Part shown: positions 1-7,034 of the stretch, in pieces
How the letters are laid out: the number at the start of each line of letters is the position of its first letter
Numbering within the stretch: the stretch's first letter is position 1
NCBI GenBank assembly: GCA_903882335.1
Contig: CAIRWP010000216.1
Location: 1-23,553 of the forward strand
Direction: 5' to 3'
Source of the DNA: an uncultured Opitutia bacterium
GTDB lineage: Bacteria; Verrucomicrobiota; Verrucomicrobiia; Opitutales; UBA953
Length of the DNA: 23,553 nucleotides
Translations under genes and position numbers: made by a program
Notes under the pieces: model-generated
The model's database searches: none
What the model saw: only the letters and a program-made list of their open reading frames with translations
Told to the model about the DNA's origin: nothing

Positions 1-691
1 GCTCGGCCTCCCCACCCTGCTCATCGACCTGGACGCCCAGGCCAACGCCACCAGCGCCCTCGGCCTCGAGAAGACGGAAGGCCGCTCGATGTACCGCGTC
101 CTGCACGGCGAGGCCAAGGCCGCCGACATGGTCGTCGCGACCGCGACGGAGAAACTGGACCTCATCCCGTCCGAACTCGACCTCGCCGCGGTGGAGTCGG
201 AGCTCGCCCAAGCCGAGAACTACCTCGGGCGCATGCGCGAAGCCCTCGCCCCGCTCGTCGCCACCGGCAAGTACAAGGCCATCCTCATCGACTGCCCGCC
301 CGCGCTCGGCATGCTCTCGATGAACGCGCTCGGCGCCTCGGACCACCTGCTCGTGACGCTGCAGACCGAATACCTCGCGATGGAGGGCCTCGGCCAGATC
401 CTCGGCGTCGTCGATCAGCTCCAGGCCGCGGGCGCGACCGACAAGCTCACCGTCGGCGGCATCGTGATGACGATGTACGACGTGCGCACCAAGCTCTCCC
501 GCCAGGTCGTCGAGGAAGTGAAGACCCACTTCCCCGCCCTCGTGATGGAGGCGATGATCCCGCGCACCATCCGCCTGTCGGAGTGCCCGAGCCACGGCCA
601 GACCATCTTCCAGTACGACGTCCACTCGCCGGGCGCCGTCGCCTACGAGGCGCTCGCCAAGGAGTTCGTCGCGCGCTTCGGGCTGAAGTGA
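1..691 (+). CDS. parA: ParA/Soj family chromosome-partitioning ATPase, 5'-truncated by window edge
   Basis: This is the C-terminal 229 residues of a ParA-type Walker ATPase, which drives chromosome or plasmid segregation together with ParB. The reading frame is open from base 2 and the deviant Walker A (P-loop) motif lies off the left edge. The sequence shows the ParA A' motif (LIDLDAQANATS, with A where most family members have P), the switch motif ILIDCPPALG, and the C-terminal part with IPRTIRLSECPSHGQ and then YDVHSPGAVAYEALAKEF, typical of chromosomal Soj proteins. The stop (689-691) overlaps the GTG of the next gene by 4 bp, so the two are probably translationally coupled. No parB follows. 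It could lie upstream, or this could be an orphan ParA. Confidence 0.93.
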   Translation, partial: LGLPTLLIDLDAQANATSALGLEKTEGRSMYRVLHGEAKAADMVVATATEKLDLIPSELDLAAVESELAQAENYLGRMREALAPLVATGKYKAILIDCPPALGMLSMNALGASDHLLVTLQTEYLAMEGLGQILGVVDQLQAAGATDKLTVGGIVMTMYDVRTKLSRQVVEEVKTHFPALVMEAMIPRTIRLSECPSHGQTIFQYDVHSPGAVAYEALAKEFVARFGLK

Positions 692-1383
692 GCGAGGGCG
701 ACCCCAGCCGCGTCCGCCGCGTCGGAGGGTTCGCCGAGCTACTGGCGACCCCGTTCGCCGATGGTGTGAACGCGCTCTACTGGGAACGGTCGCTGCCCGG
801 GGACTTCGCCGAGGTGGCCGCGCGGCTGCCGGCGGGCCAAGGGATCGTGCCGCTGACCGATGAGGAGTTGGTAGCGCTCCCGCTCTCGGCGGCGGGGCGG
901 CTTGCCGCCGAGGCGATGCTGGCCGACCAACGGTTGCTCCGCGCCCATGACCTCGCGCCTTCGCTGAACCTGATCCACGACTGCCAGCCGGACCCCGCCG
1001 CGGGGGCCGTGCCGACCGACGTCACCTCCTTCCATGTCGATAGCGCGCCGGTCGAGGTCGACACCTGGCTCTGCACCTACCTCGGCGCGTGCAGCGAAGG
1101 GCTGGCGAACGAAGACGCCTGGCTGAAAGTCGAAATCCCGGAGATCCGCGCTCAGCTTCTCCGGGACTACGGCGGGAGCGACGACGCCGGCTTCGCGGAG
1201 TTCCTGCACGAGCACAGCTGCGATTCGCATTACGCGCCGAAGCCCGGGGCAAAGCCTTACGCCTTCGGACGCTTCGCACTTTGGCGCATCGCGACCCGCT
1301 GGCCCGGCAGCCCCGTGCCTCCGTGCGTCCACCGCGCTCCCGTCAACCTCCCCGGCTCGCCGCGCCTGCTGCTGATCAGCTGA
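688..1383 (+). CDS. DUF1826-like protein of unknown function
   Basis: A 231-residue protein starting at GTG 688, which overlaps the parA stop; no closer ATG and no clear Shine-Dalgarno sequence is present. The middle and C-terminus resemble the DUF1826 family as I remember it: F-H-V-D near residue 115-118, then TWLCTYLG, then CVHRAP near 213-218 and a terminal PRLLLIS. The residues H116, D118, H215 and R226 have the order H-x-D ... H ... R that binds Fe(II) and 2-oxoglutarate in double-stranded beta-helix dioxygenases. An enzymatic role is therefore conceivable, but that is inference. It appears soluble, with no signal peptide or membrane segment. The family assignment is from memory of its conserved motifs and is moderately secure; the biological role is unknown. 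Confidence 0.72.
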   Translation: MSEGDPSRVRRVGGFAELLATPFADGVNALYWERSLPGDFAEVAARLPAGQGIVPLTDEELVALPLSAAGRLAAEAMLADQRLLRAHDLAPSLNLIHDCQPDPAAGAVPTDVTSFHVDSAPVEVDTWLCTYLGACSEGLANEDAWLKVEIPEIRAQLLRDYGGSDDAGFAEFLHEHSCDSHYAPKPGAKPYAFGRFALWRIATRWPGSPVPPCVHRAPVNLPGSPRLLLIS

Positions 1384-1395
1384 GGCCGCCCTTGC

Positions 1396-1411
1396 CTTCT
1401 CGCAGGAGAAG
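1396..1411 (+). promoter_or_regulatory. Small hairpin over the ribosome-binding site of the Sel1 gene
   Basis: CTTCTC (1396-1401) and GAGAAG (1406-1411) form a perfect 6-bp stem with a GCAG loop. The AGGAG Shine-Dalgarno sequence (1404-1408) of the TTG start at 1414 lies in the loop and 3' arm. The structure is visible; an effect on translation is only inferred. Confidence 0.4.
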
Positions 1412-1413
1412 TC

Positions 1414-2403
1414 TTGGATAACGCGGCCCCGATGCTCCGCCTCTACGTCAAGTTCCGCCCTTACCTCATGGCCGGCGCGATCCTGTTCCTCGCGGCCTTT
1501 AATTCGTCCAACGCCCTCCGCGTGCCGATGTCTCAGGTGCCGGGCGAGGTCTACGACCGTTACCTGAGCCGGGTGGAGGCGGACGCCCCCGCGGAGGAAC
1601 TGCGCCGCGAAGCCGACCAAGGCAGCGCGCTGGCGGCTTATTACTTCGCCCTGCGGCACACGAGCTATTGCCCGCGGGACCTCCGCATCAAGGTGGATCG
1701 CAATGTGGCCTTCGATTATATGCAGAAGGCTGCGAACCTTTCGCACCGCCCCCGGGCCGAGGCGGTGCTGGCGCTTTACCACCTGAACGGCTGGGGCACG
1801 CCGCCGGACCTGGCCAAGGCCGCGGCACTCGCCGCCGAGGCCAAGGCGAAGGGACAGGTCCTGGGCTACCGCGTGCTGGGCGAATGCCACCTGCGGCGGG
1901 CAGATGGTCTGAAAAAACTGCCGGCCGAGACCGGGCTCGCCGACGCCGCGCGGGCCCGCCAACTCAGCGAGGTCGAGGCGGAGATCCGGGCGGCGCTGCA
2001 CAACCTCGAGCTGGCGGCGGAACGCGGTAACGCGGGGGCGCTCAAATCGCTCGCGGGAATCCACGATGAAGGCGACCTCGGCCGGCCACGGAATCACCGC
2101 CTGGCGACGGAATACTTCAAGCAGGCGGCCTTACGGCGGGATGAGCGGGCGGCCCGCACGCTCGCCGATCGCTATGAACAGGGCGAAAGGGTCGAGCGCG
2201 ACCTCAAGCTGGCCTACGCCTGGACGCTGGTGGAAGCGCAGTTGGCCGAGGAGAAGGCCGAACCGCGCCGGCGCCGCGACGACCTGGAGAAGCGGCTGAC
2301 CGTGGCCGAGAAACTCGGCGCCCAGGACCAGGCGGCGCAGTGGCTCGCCCAGATGCCGTCCGCGGACGATTCCGCCCGCGCCCGGCTGGACCCGGACCGC
2401 TGA
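1414..2403 (+). CDS. Exported Sel1-repeat (TPR-like) protein
   Basis: A 329-residue protein. I prefer the TTG at 1414 because AGGAG (1404-1408) sits 5 bases upstream; ATG 1432 is the alternative and lacks such a site. An N-terminal hydrophobic stretch (PYLMAGAILFLAAF, about residues 18-31) ending in SSNA looks like a signal peptide, so the protein should be periplasmic or membrane-anchored. The rest is alpha-helical with several Sel1-like units. Recognisable ones are around DRNVAFDYMQKAA, RAEAVLALYHLNGWGTPPDLAKA, NAGALKSLAGIHDEGD and AARTLADRYEQGERVERDLKLAYAW. The end is charged and rich in E, K and R. Sel1 proteins usually act as protein-interaction scaffolds. Partner and pathway are unknown. 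Confidence 0.85.
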   Translation: MDNAAPMLRLYVKFRPYLMAGAILFLAAFNSSNALRVPMSQVPGEVYDRYLSRVEADAPAEELRREADQGSALAAYYFALRHTSYCPRDLRIKVDRNVAFDYMQKAANLSHRPRAEAVLALYHLNGWGTPPDLAKAAALAAEAKAKGQVLGYRVLGECHLRRADGLKKLPAETGLADAARARQLSEVEAEIRAALHNLELAAERGNAGALKSLAGIHDEGDLGRPRNHRLATEYFKQAALRRDERAARTLADRYEQGERVERDLKLAYAWTLVEAQLAEEKAEPRRRRDDLEKRLTVAEKLGAQDQAAQWLAQMPSADDSARARLDPDR

Positions 2404-2429
2404 GCCGGCCCGAGGGCGTTTTCCGCCTT

Positions 2430-2458
2430 TGTGTCGAATCCGACGCAGGATCGACACA
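2430..2458 (+). promoter_or_regulatory. Stem-loop / possible operator upstream of the lipid-remodelling cassette
   Basis: TGTGTCGA (2430-2437) and TCGACACA (2451-2458) are perfect inverted repeats. Inside them TCC (2439-2441) pairs with GGA (2448-2450), giving an 11-bp stem with one bulged A (2438) and a 6-base loop. No T-tract follows, so it does not look like an intrinsic terminator. The same segment contains a direct repeat, GACGCAG (2442-2448) and GACACAG (2453-2459), separated by 4 bp. This 7-4-7 spacing is that of a PhoB box, but the sequence is divergent and lies in the reverse orientation. A TACGCT (2468-2473) could be a -10 element. The role is inferred. Confidence 0.4.
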
Positions 2459-2481
2459 GGGCCGGGTTACGCTTCGGCAAC

Positions 2482-3345
2482 ATGGAAGACCAAGAGAGGT
2501 TCGTCAGCCCCCCCCAGGAACCCCTGCCTCCGGCCAAGATCCACTTCCGCACGCTCGTCCTGTCCGACCTCCACCTCGGCACCAAGGACGCCCAAGCCCG
2601 CGAGCTGCTCGACGTGCTCCGCGGCATCCGCTGCGACAAGTTGATCCTGAACGGCGATATCATCGACCTCTGGTCGCTGCGCCGCAAGAACTACTGGACG
2701 CCCGCCCACACCGCCGTCCTCCGTCGCATCATGAAGATGGCGGAGAAGGACGGCACCAAGGTCGTCTACCTGCGCGGCAACCACGACGACTTCATCCGCC
2801 ACCTGATCCCGATCTCGCTCGACCGCATCGAGCTGGCCGAGGAACACATCCACGTCGACCTACAGGGCCGGCGGTTCCTCTGCATCCACGGCGACGCCTT
2901 CGACACGGTGACGGCCAAGATGCGCTGGCTGGCCGTGCTGGGCGACATCAGCTACCAGGTGTTACTGGACATCAACCGCTTCTACAACAAGTGGCGCGCC
3001 TGGCGCGGCAAGGAGTACTTCTCCCTCTCGCAGGCCATCAAGGGGAAGGTGAAGTCGGCCGTCAGTTTCATCTCCAGCTTCGAGGAGCACCTGCAGACGC
3101 TCGCCGCCCGCCGCGGCTGCGACGGCATCATGTGCGGCCACATCCATAAGGCGGAGGACCGCCAGATCGGCGCGATCCGCTACCTCAACTCCGGCGACTG
3201 GGTCGAGTCGCTCACCGCGATCGTCGAGGAGACCGACGGCACGCTCCGCGTCGTCGAACGCGCCGAGCTGCGCGAACGCATCGCGGCCCAGCGTACCCTC
3301 CACGAGCACGCCGTGCAGTCCCGCGGCTTCGTCCCCGCCCGATGA
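2482..3345 (+). CDS. Calcineurin-like metallophosphoesterase of the UDP-2,3-diacylglucosamine pyrophosphatase family, probably PlcP-like phospholipase C
   Basis: A 287-residue protein of the LpxH-related COG2908 group. All dinuclear-metal motifs are present: DLHLG (29-33), GDIID (58-62), GNHDD (99-103), HGD (136-138) and GHIHKA (219-224). The region from WLAVLGD through the phrases AVSFISSFEEHL, DGIMCGHIHKA and NSGDWVESLTA matches, as I recall it, the Sinorhizobium PlcP branch better than true LpxH. PlcP removes phosphate head groups from phospholipids to give diacylglycerol during phosphate starvation. ATG 2482 is preferred over GTG 2431, because the GTG lies inside the upstream hairpin and would add a non-family extension. 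The stop overlaps the next ATG by 4 bp (ATGA), and a diacylglycerol-using glycosyltransferase follows, which supports the PlcP reading. LpxH-like function in lipid A synthesis is the alternative. Confidence 0.85.
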   Translation: MEDQERFVSPPQEPLPPAKIHFRTLVLSDLHLGTKDAQARELLDVLRGIRCDKLILNGDIIDLWSLRRKNYWTPAHTAVLRRIMKMAEKDGTKVVYLRGNHDDFIRHLIPISLDRIELAEEHIHVDLQGRRFLCIHGDAFDTVTAKMRWLAVLGDISYQVLLDINRFYNKWRAWRGKEYFSLSQAIKGKVKSAVSFISSFEEHLQTLAARRGCDGIMCGHIHKAEDRQIGAIRYLNSGDWVESLTAIVEETDGTLRVVERAELRERIAAQRTLHEHAVQSRGFVPAR

Positions 3346-4433
3346 CCCGCATCCCGATCCTCTCCGCGGGCTTCGGCGAAGGACATAACGCCGCCGCGCG
3401 GGCGATCGCCGAGGCGCTGGGCCGCACGTCCGGCGGCGCGCTCGAGGGGCAGGTGCACGACCTCTTCCTCACGGCCTACGGCGCGGACCGCGCCCGGCGT
3501 CAACGCGACGCCTACATCGGCGTCGCGAACCGCCACCCCCGCCTCTGGGGCATGCTTTACGCAGGCCTGGACCGCCTGCCCTTGGTCGGGGCCTCCCTGC
3601 CCTTCGTCCGCCCGGTCCAGCGCGCGCTAAACCAGTTGCTGGACGAGACCCGGCCGCCGGTGGTGGTCTCGGCCTACCCGCTCTACAATTACATGATGGC
3701 CCGCCGGTGGCGGCGGCACGACCCCGCCCGGCCGCGGCTGATTACCGTAGTCACGGACTCGGTCTCGGTGAACCGGGCTTGGCACCGTGCGCACTCCGAT
3801 TGGTACGTGACGCCCAACCAGGCCACGGCCGACGTGATGATCGCCCAAGGCGTCCCCGCCGCCAAGGTCCTGCCCTACGGTTTCCCGGTGCCCGCCCGGC
3901 TGGCCCCGCGTTCCTCCGCGCAGGCCGGCGGCCGTCCCCGCGTGCTGCTGATGCTCAACCCCGGCAAGCGGGACGCCGTGGCGCTGGCGGCGGCGCTCGC
4001 GACGCTCGACCTCGAACTGACGGTCACCGTCGGCAAGGACGCCGACTTCCGCGAGGCGGTGGTCGCCGCGACCGCGGGCAAGGCCGAGGTCCTCGGCTGG
4101 ACGGACCGGATTCCCGACCTGATGCTTTCGTCCCACCTCGTCATCAGCAAGGCGGGCGGCGCGACCACGCACGAGTGCGTCGCGGCCGGCACCCCGATGA
4201 TCGTCACGCAGGTCATCCCTGGGCAGGAAGCAGGCAACGCGCGCCTGATCGTGGAACACGGCGCCGGCACCTACGGGCTGACGCCGGCCGCGGCCAAGGC
4301 GGCCGTGGCCGCGGCCTTCGCGGACGACTGGGCGGTCTGGCGCGAATGGAAACGCGCCGTGGAAGGTCTCGGCGACGCGGGCGGGGCCGACCGCGTAGCG
4401 GCCCTGGTGGCCGGAGAACTCGCGGCGCGCTGA
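3342..4433 (+). CDS. GT28 glycosyltransferase, monogalactosyldiacylglycerol synthase/UgtP-like
   Basis: A 363-residue protein with the two-lobe GT-B layout of family GT28. The N-terminal lobe has the glycine-rich acceptor loop GFGEGHNAAARA (10-21), the counterpart of the GxGH loop in MGD1, UgtP and MurG. The C-terminal lobe has KAGGATTHE (270-278) and IPGQEAGN (292-299), the sugar-nucleotide site signature of plant MGDG synthase and Bacillus UgtP. The predicted reaction is transfer of a hexose from a UDP-sugar to diacylglycerol at the cytoplasmic membrane face. The sugar cannot be read from sequence. It is translationally coupled to the upstream metallophosphoesterase (ATGA overlap), which would supply its diacylglycerol substrate. 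MurG is unlikely given the context and the motif details. Confidence 0.87.
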   Translation: MTRIPILSAGFGEGHNAAARAIAEALGRTSGGALEGQVHDLFLTAYGADRARRQRDAYIGVANRHPRLWGMLYAGLDRLPLVGASLPFVRPVQRALNQLLDETRPPVVVSAYPLYNYMMARRWRRHDPARPRLITVVTDSVSVNRAWHRAHSDWYVTPNQATADVMIAQGVPAAKVLPYGFPVPARLAPRSSAQAGGRPRVLLMLNPGKRDAVALAAALATLDLELTVTVGKDADFREAVVAATAGKAEVLGWTDRIPDLMLSSHLVISKAGGATTHECVAAGTPMIVTQVIPGQEAGNARLIVEHGAGTYGLTPAAAKAAVAAAFADDWAVWREWKRAVEGLGDAGGADRVAALVAGELAAR

Positions 4434-4451
4434 CGCCCCATCGTCACCCGC

Positions 4452-6218
4452 ATGTCCACGTCATCCCCGGTGTCCAACTTCGAGGAGATGAGGCGTCGTC
4501 TCGGCCCGCTGGGCTGGGCGGCGGGCGCCTTGGACGGCGTGCTCAAGGTTTCCCACTTCGACGACTTCCTGGCGCGCATCCATCAGGCAGGCCGCCCCGA
4601 CTTCTTCGCGTCCGCACTGGAGCAGGCGGACCTCAGGCCGAGCTGGGCCGACGAATGCCTGGCGCGCATCCCGCGCACGGGCGCACTGCTGGCCGTCGCG
4701 AACCACCCGCACGGGATGACGGACGGGCTCGTCGCGATGGAGTTCCTGCTCCGCGCGCGGCCGGATACGCTGGTCGTGGGCAACGAATGGCTGGCGCAGA
4801 TCCCCGGCATCCGGCCCTGGCTCATCGAGGTGGACCCGGAGGGCCGGTCGAATCTCACCGGGACGCGCCGGGTGCTGGACCACCTGAAGCGCGGCGGCGC
4901 GATCCTGATGTTCCCCGCGGGCGAGGTCTCCAGCCTGCGACCCTGGCGCCGGCGGGTCGAGGACCCGCGCTGGTCGGACAGTTTCGTCCGCCTGGCGCGA
5001 CGGACCAAGGCGACCGTACTGCCCCTGCACATCGCCGGCCGCAACTCCGGCCTCTTCCAGACCGCGGGGCTGCTGCACCCGCGCCTGCGGACGACGCTGC
5101 TGCTGCGGGAATTCCTCGCCCAGAAAGGTAAGGTCATCCGCCTGCGCGCCGCAAGTCCGGTGACGCCGATACAGCTCGCCCAGCACGCCGACGACGCCGA
5201 GGCCTCCGAATTCGTCCGCCTGCGCTGCGAGCTTCTGCCGCGCCGCGAACGCGCGCCGCGGCCGGCGGCGACGGAGCCGACCAAGCAGGCTGAGCTGATC
5301 CCGCCGGTGAATCCCCTCCTGGTGCGCGCCGAGCTACAAAGCCTGCCGGCGGAGGACCTGCTGCTGACCTCGGGCGACTTCCGCATCTTCCGCTTTCTCG
5401 GCGCCGACCTGCCTCACACGTTGCGCGAGGTGGGCCGCCTCCGCGAGCTGACGTTCCGCTCGGTCTCGGAGGGCACCGGCCTGGCCTGCGACCTCGACGC
5501 CTTCGACGCGTGGTACGACCAGCTGGTACTCTGGGACGAGAAGGAGAGTCGCATCGTTGGCGGCTACCGGCTCGGTCCGACGGACCGCATCCTACCGTTA
5601 CGCGGCAAGCACGGGCTCTACACGTCGACGCTGTTCGAGTTCAAGGGCGACTTCTTCAAGCGGATGGATCCGGCGCTGGAGATGGGTCGCTCCTTCATCC
5701 GCCCGGAATACCAACGCCGGCCGACGAGCCTGCCGCTGCTCTGGCGCGGCATCGGCCGCTACGTGCTGCGCTTCCCGCAATACCACCTGCTGTTCGGCCC
5801 GGTCAGCATCAACCCGGAGTATGGGCAGGCCTCGAAGGAACTGATCCTCTCCTACCTGCGCCACAACCGGCTGGCCGACGACTTGGTGCCGTTCGTCCGC
5901 GCGAAGAACCCGCCGCGGGCGATGAGCCTGCACGAGGCCGACCTCGACGTCCTGCAGCGGTGCGCGTTCGACCTCGAGCATGTGTCCGGCCTGGTCAGCG
6001 ACCTGGAGCCCGACGCGAAGCAGGTGCCCGTGCTACTCAAGCATTACCTGAAGCTGAACGGCCGGCTCATCACCTTCAACGTCGACGACTCCTTCGGCGG
6101 CTGCCTGGACGGGCTCATCGTCGTCGACCTCACGAAGGTCGACCCGAAGCTACTCGCGGCCTACCTCAGCGAGGAGGGCGCCCGCAGCTTCCTGGAGTAC
6201 CACGATTTCCACGCCTGA
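4452..6218 (+). CDS. Two-domain acyltransferase: PlsC-like O-acyltransferase fused to OlsB-like GNAT N-acyltransferase (OlsF-like)
   Basis: A 588-residue fusion, 18 bp after the glycosyltransferase gene. The N-terminal half (about 60-255) is a lysophospholipid-type acyltransferase with NHPHGMTDG (84-92), the H-x5-D variant of the catalytic H-x4-D motif, and FPAGEVSS (154-161). The C-terminal half (about 325-500) is a hemolysin/OlsB-type acyl-ACP N-acyltransferase (PF13444-like), with LRELTFR followed by EMGRSFIRPEYQRR, matching the E-x-GRS-x-(I/V)-x-P-x-Y pattern of OlsB. The combination is known from OlsF of Serratia, which makes ornithine lipids in one polypeptide. The product here is inferred to be an ornithine- or other amino-acid-containing lipid; the amino acid cannot be told from sequence. 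A short basic linker (about 255-275) joins the domains. Confidence 0.85.
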   Translation: MSTSSPVSNFEEMRRRLGPLGWAAGALDGVLKVSHFDDFLARIHQAGRPDFFASALEQADLRPSWADECLARIPRTGALLAVANHPHGMTDGLVAMEFLLRARPDTLVVGNEWLAQIPGIRPWLIEVDPEGRSNLTGTRRVLDHLKRGGAILMFPAGEVSSLRPWRRRVEDPRWSDSFVRLARRTKATVLPLHIAGRNSGLFQTAGLLHPRLRTTLLLREFLAQKGKVIRLRAASPVTPIQLAQHADDAEASEFVRLRCELLPRRERAPRPAATEPTKQAELIPPVNPLLVRAELQSLPAEDLLLTSGDFRIFRFLGADLPHTLREVGRLRELTFRSVSEGTGLACDLDAFDAWYDQLVLWDEKESRIVGGYRLGPTDRILPLRGKHGLYTSTLFEFKGDFFKRMDPALEMGRSFIRPEYQRRPTSLPLLWRGIGRYVLRFPQYHLLFGPVSINPEYGQASKELILSYLRHNRLADDLVPFVRAKNPPRAMSLHEADLDVLQRCAFDLEHVSGLVSDLEPDAKQVPVLLKHYLKLNGRLITFNVDDSFGGCLDGLIVVDLTKVDPKLLAAYLSEEGARSFLEYHDFHA

Positions 6219-6243
6219 GGCGGGCGCGGTCATTTACGTAGCC

Positions 6244-6262
6244 AAGGCCGCCCGGGCGGCTT
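6244..6262 (+). repeat. GC-rich palindrome in the gap after the acyltransferase gene
   Basis: GCCGCCCGGGCGGC (6247-6260) is a perfect 14-bp palindrome, extended by a G-T and an A-T pair on either side. It lies in the 54-bp gap before the ATPase gene. A hairpin would need a 4-base loop, leaving about 7 bp of stem. There is no T-tract, only TTAAG, so at best it is a weak terminator or a protein site. Confidence 0.35.
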
Positions 6263-6272
6263 AAGCCCCGGC

Positions 6273-7025
6273 ATGCCTTCCGCGCCCTGGACCTCCCGAC
6301 ACACCGCCGCGGCGCTCGCGGGCGGGCACCTGTTGATCGCGGGCGCACCGGGCACGGGGAAGTCGCGGTTGCTCAACGGCACCCTGCTGCCGGCCTTGGT
6401 GCGGACCGGCGCCCCGCTACTCATCATCCAGGACCCGGCCACGGCCCACGGCCCGACCCTCGGCCTCCAGGTCGTGACGTCCAGCCACAAGGCTCCGGCC
6501 GCGGTCGGTGACCTGCTGGCCAAACCCACGCTGGTCACGCTGACCGGGACGCACCCCGAGCGCGAGGCCCAGACGGAACGGCTGTTCGCGGAATTGCCCG
6601 CGGCGCTCGCGGCCGCGCCGGCGCCCGCCGGCACCCGGCGCTTCCTGGTCATCGACGTCGCCCCGCTCACGCCAGCCCTCCGCTCGTTCGCGCCGCTGCT
6701 CCGCCAGGCTCGGTCGCTGGGCTGCACCCTCATCGTGACCTGCCAGTCGCCGAGCTCGCTCGAACCCGGCCTGCCGGCGCTCTTCACGAGCCACGCCGCA
6801 TTCTATCATTTTTATAAACGCTGCCTGCGCGTGATGGCGGAGAACGTCCTGGCCGCCACGGGCGCGGCGGAGACCAACCCGTCGGGCAAGCCGACGCCGA
6901 TCAACCGCTTCGGCCAGCCGTTGGCGACGCCGGTCAGCCGGATGGTCGGCAAGCTCGGCGACCTCAAGGTCGGCGAGTGCTTCCTCGTCACCCCGGGCGC
7001 GCCCTACGAACCGCTGCGGACCTGA
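6273..7025 (+). CDS. Orphan P-loop ATPase of unknown function
   Basis: A 250-residue protein with a clear Walker A, GAPGTGKS (24-31), and a likely Walker B, RRFLVIDV (122-129), in which D128 is followed by V rather than the usual catalytic E. A later TCQSP (156-160) resembles the strand-plus-Gln element seen in HerA/FtsK/VirD4-type ATPases (compare TQSP). The layout suggests a compact RecA-like core of the DNA-translocase or conjugation-coupling superfamily, but no membrane helix, zinc finger or partner gene is visible. The segment 6799-6820 uses unusually AT-rich codons compared with the rest. It ends 9 bp from the stop of the convergent beta-propeller gene. The function is not assigned. Confidence 0.75.
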   Translation: MPSAPWTSRHTAAALAGGHLLIAGAPGTGKSRLLNGTLLPALVRTGAPLLIIQDPATAHGPTLGLQVVTSSHKAPAAVGDLLAKPTLVTLTGTHPEREAQTERLFAELPAALAAAPAPAGTRRFLVIDVAPLTPALRSFAPLLRQARSLGCTLIVTCQSPSSLEPGLPALFTSHAAFYHFYKRCLRVMAENVLAATGAAETNPSGKPTPINRFGQPLATPVSRMVGKLGDLKVGECFLVTPGAPYEPLRT

Positions 7026-7034
7026 CGACGCCGG

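Noticed and set aside
739..2097. Long minus-strand open frame of about 450 codons opposite the DUF1826-like and Sel1 genes
   Set aside because: It is Arg/Gly/Val-rich without domains, spans two well-supported plus-strand genes and their spacer, and is typical antisense openness of GC-rich DNA.
2431..2481. GTG 2431 as the start of the metallophosphoesterase
   Set aside because: It lies inside the hairpin, adds 17 residues with no family likeness and has no ribosome site; ATG 2482 fits better.
3707..5131. Plus-strand frame of about 470 codons in another phase across the glycosyltransferase and acyltransferase genes
   Set aside because: Arg/Pro/Gly-rich shadow that crosses the junction of two real genes.
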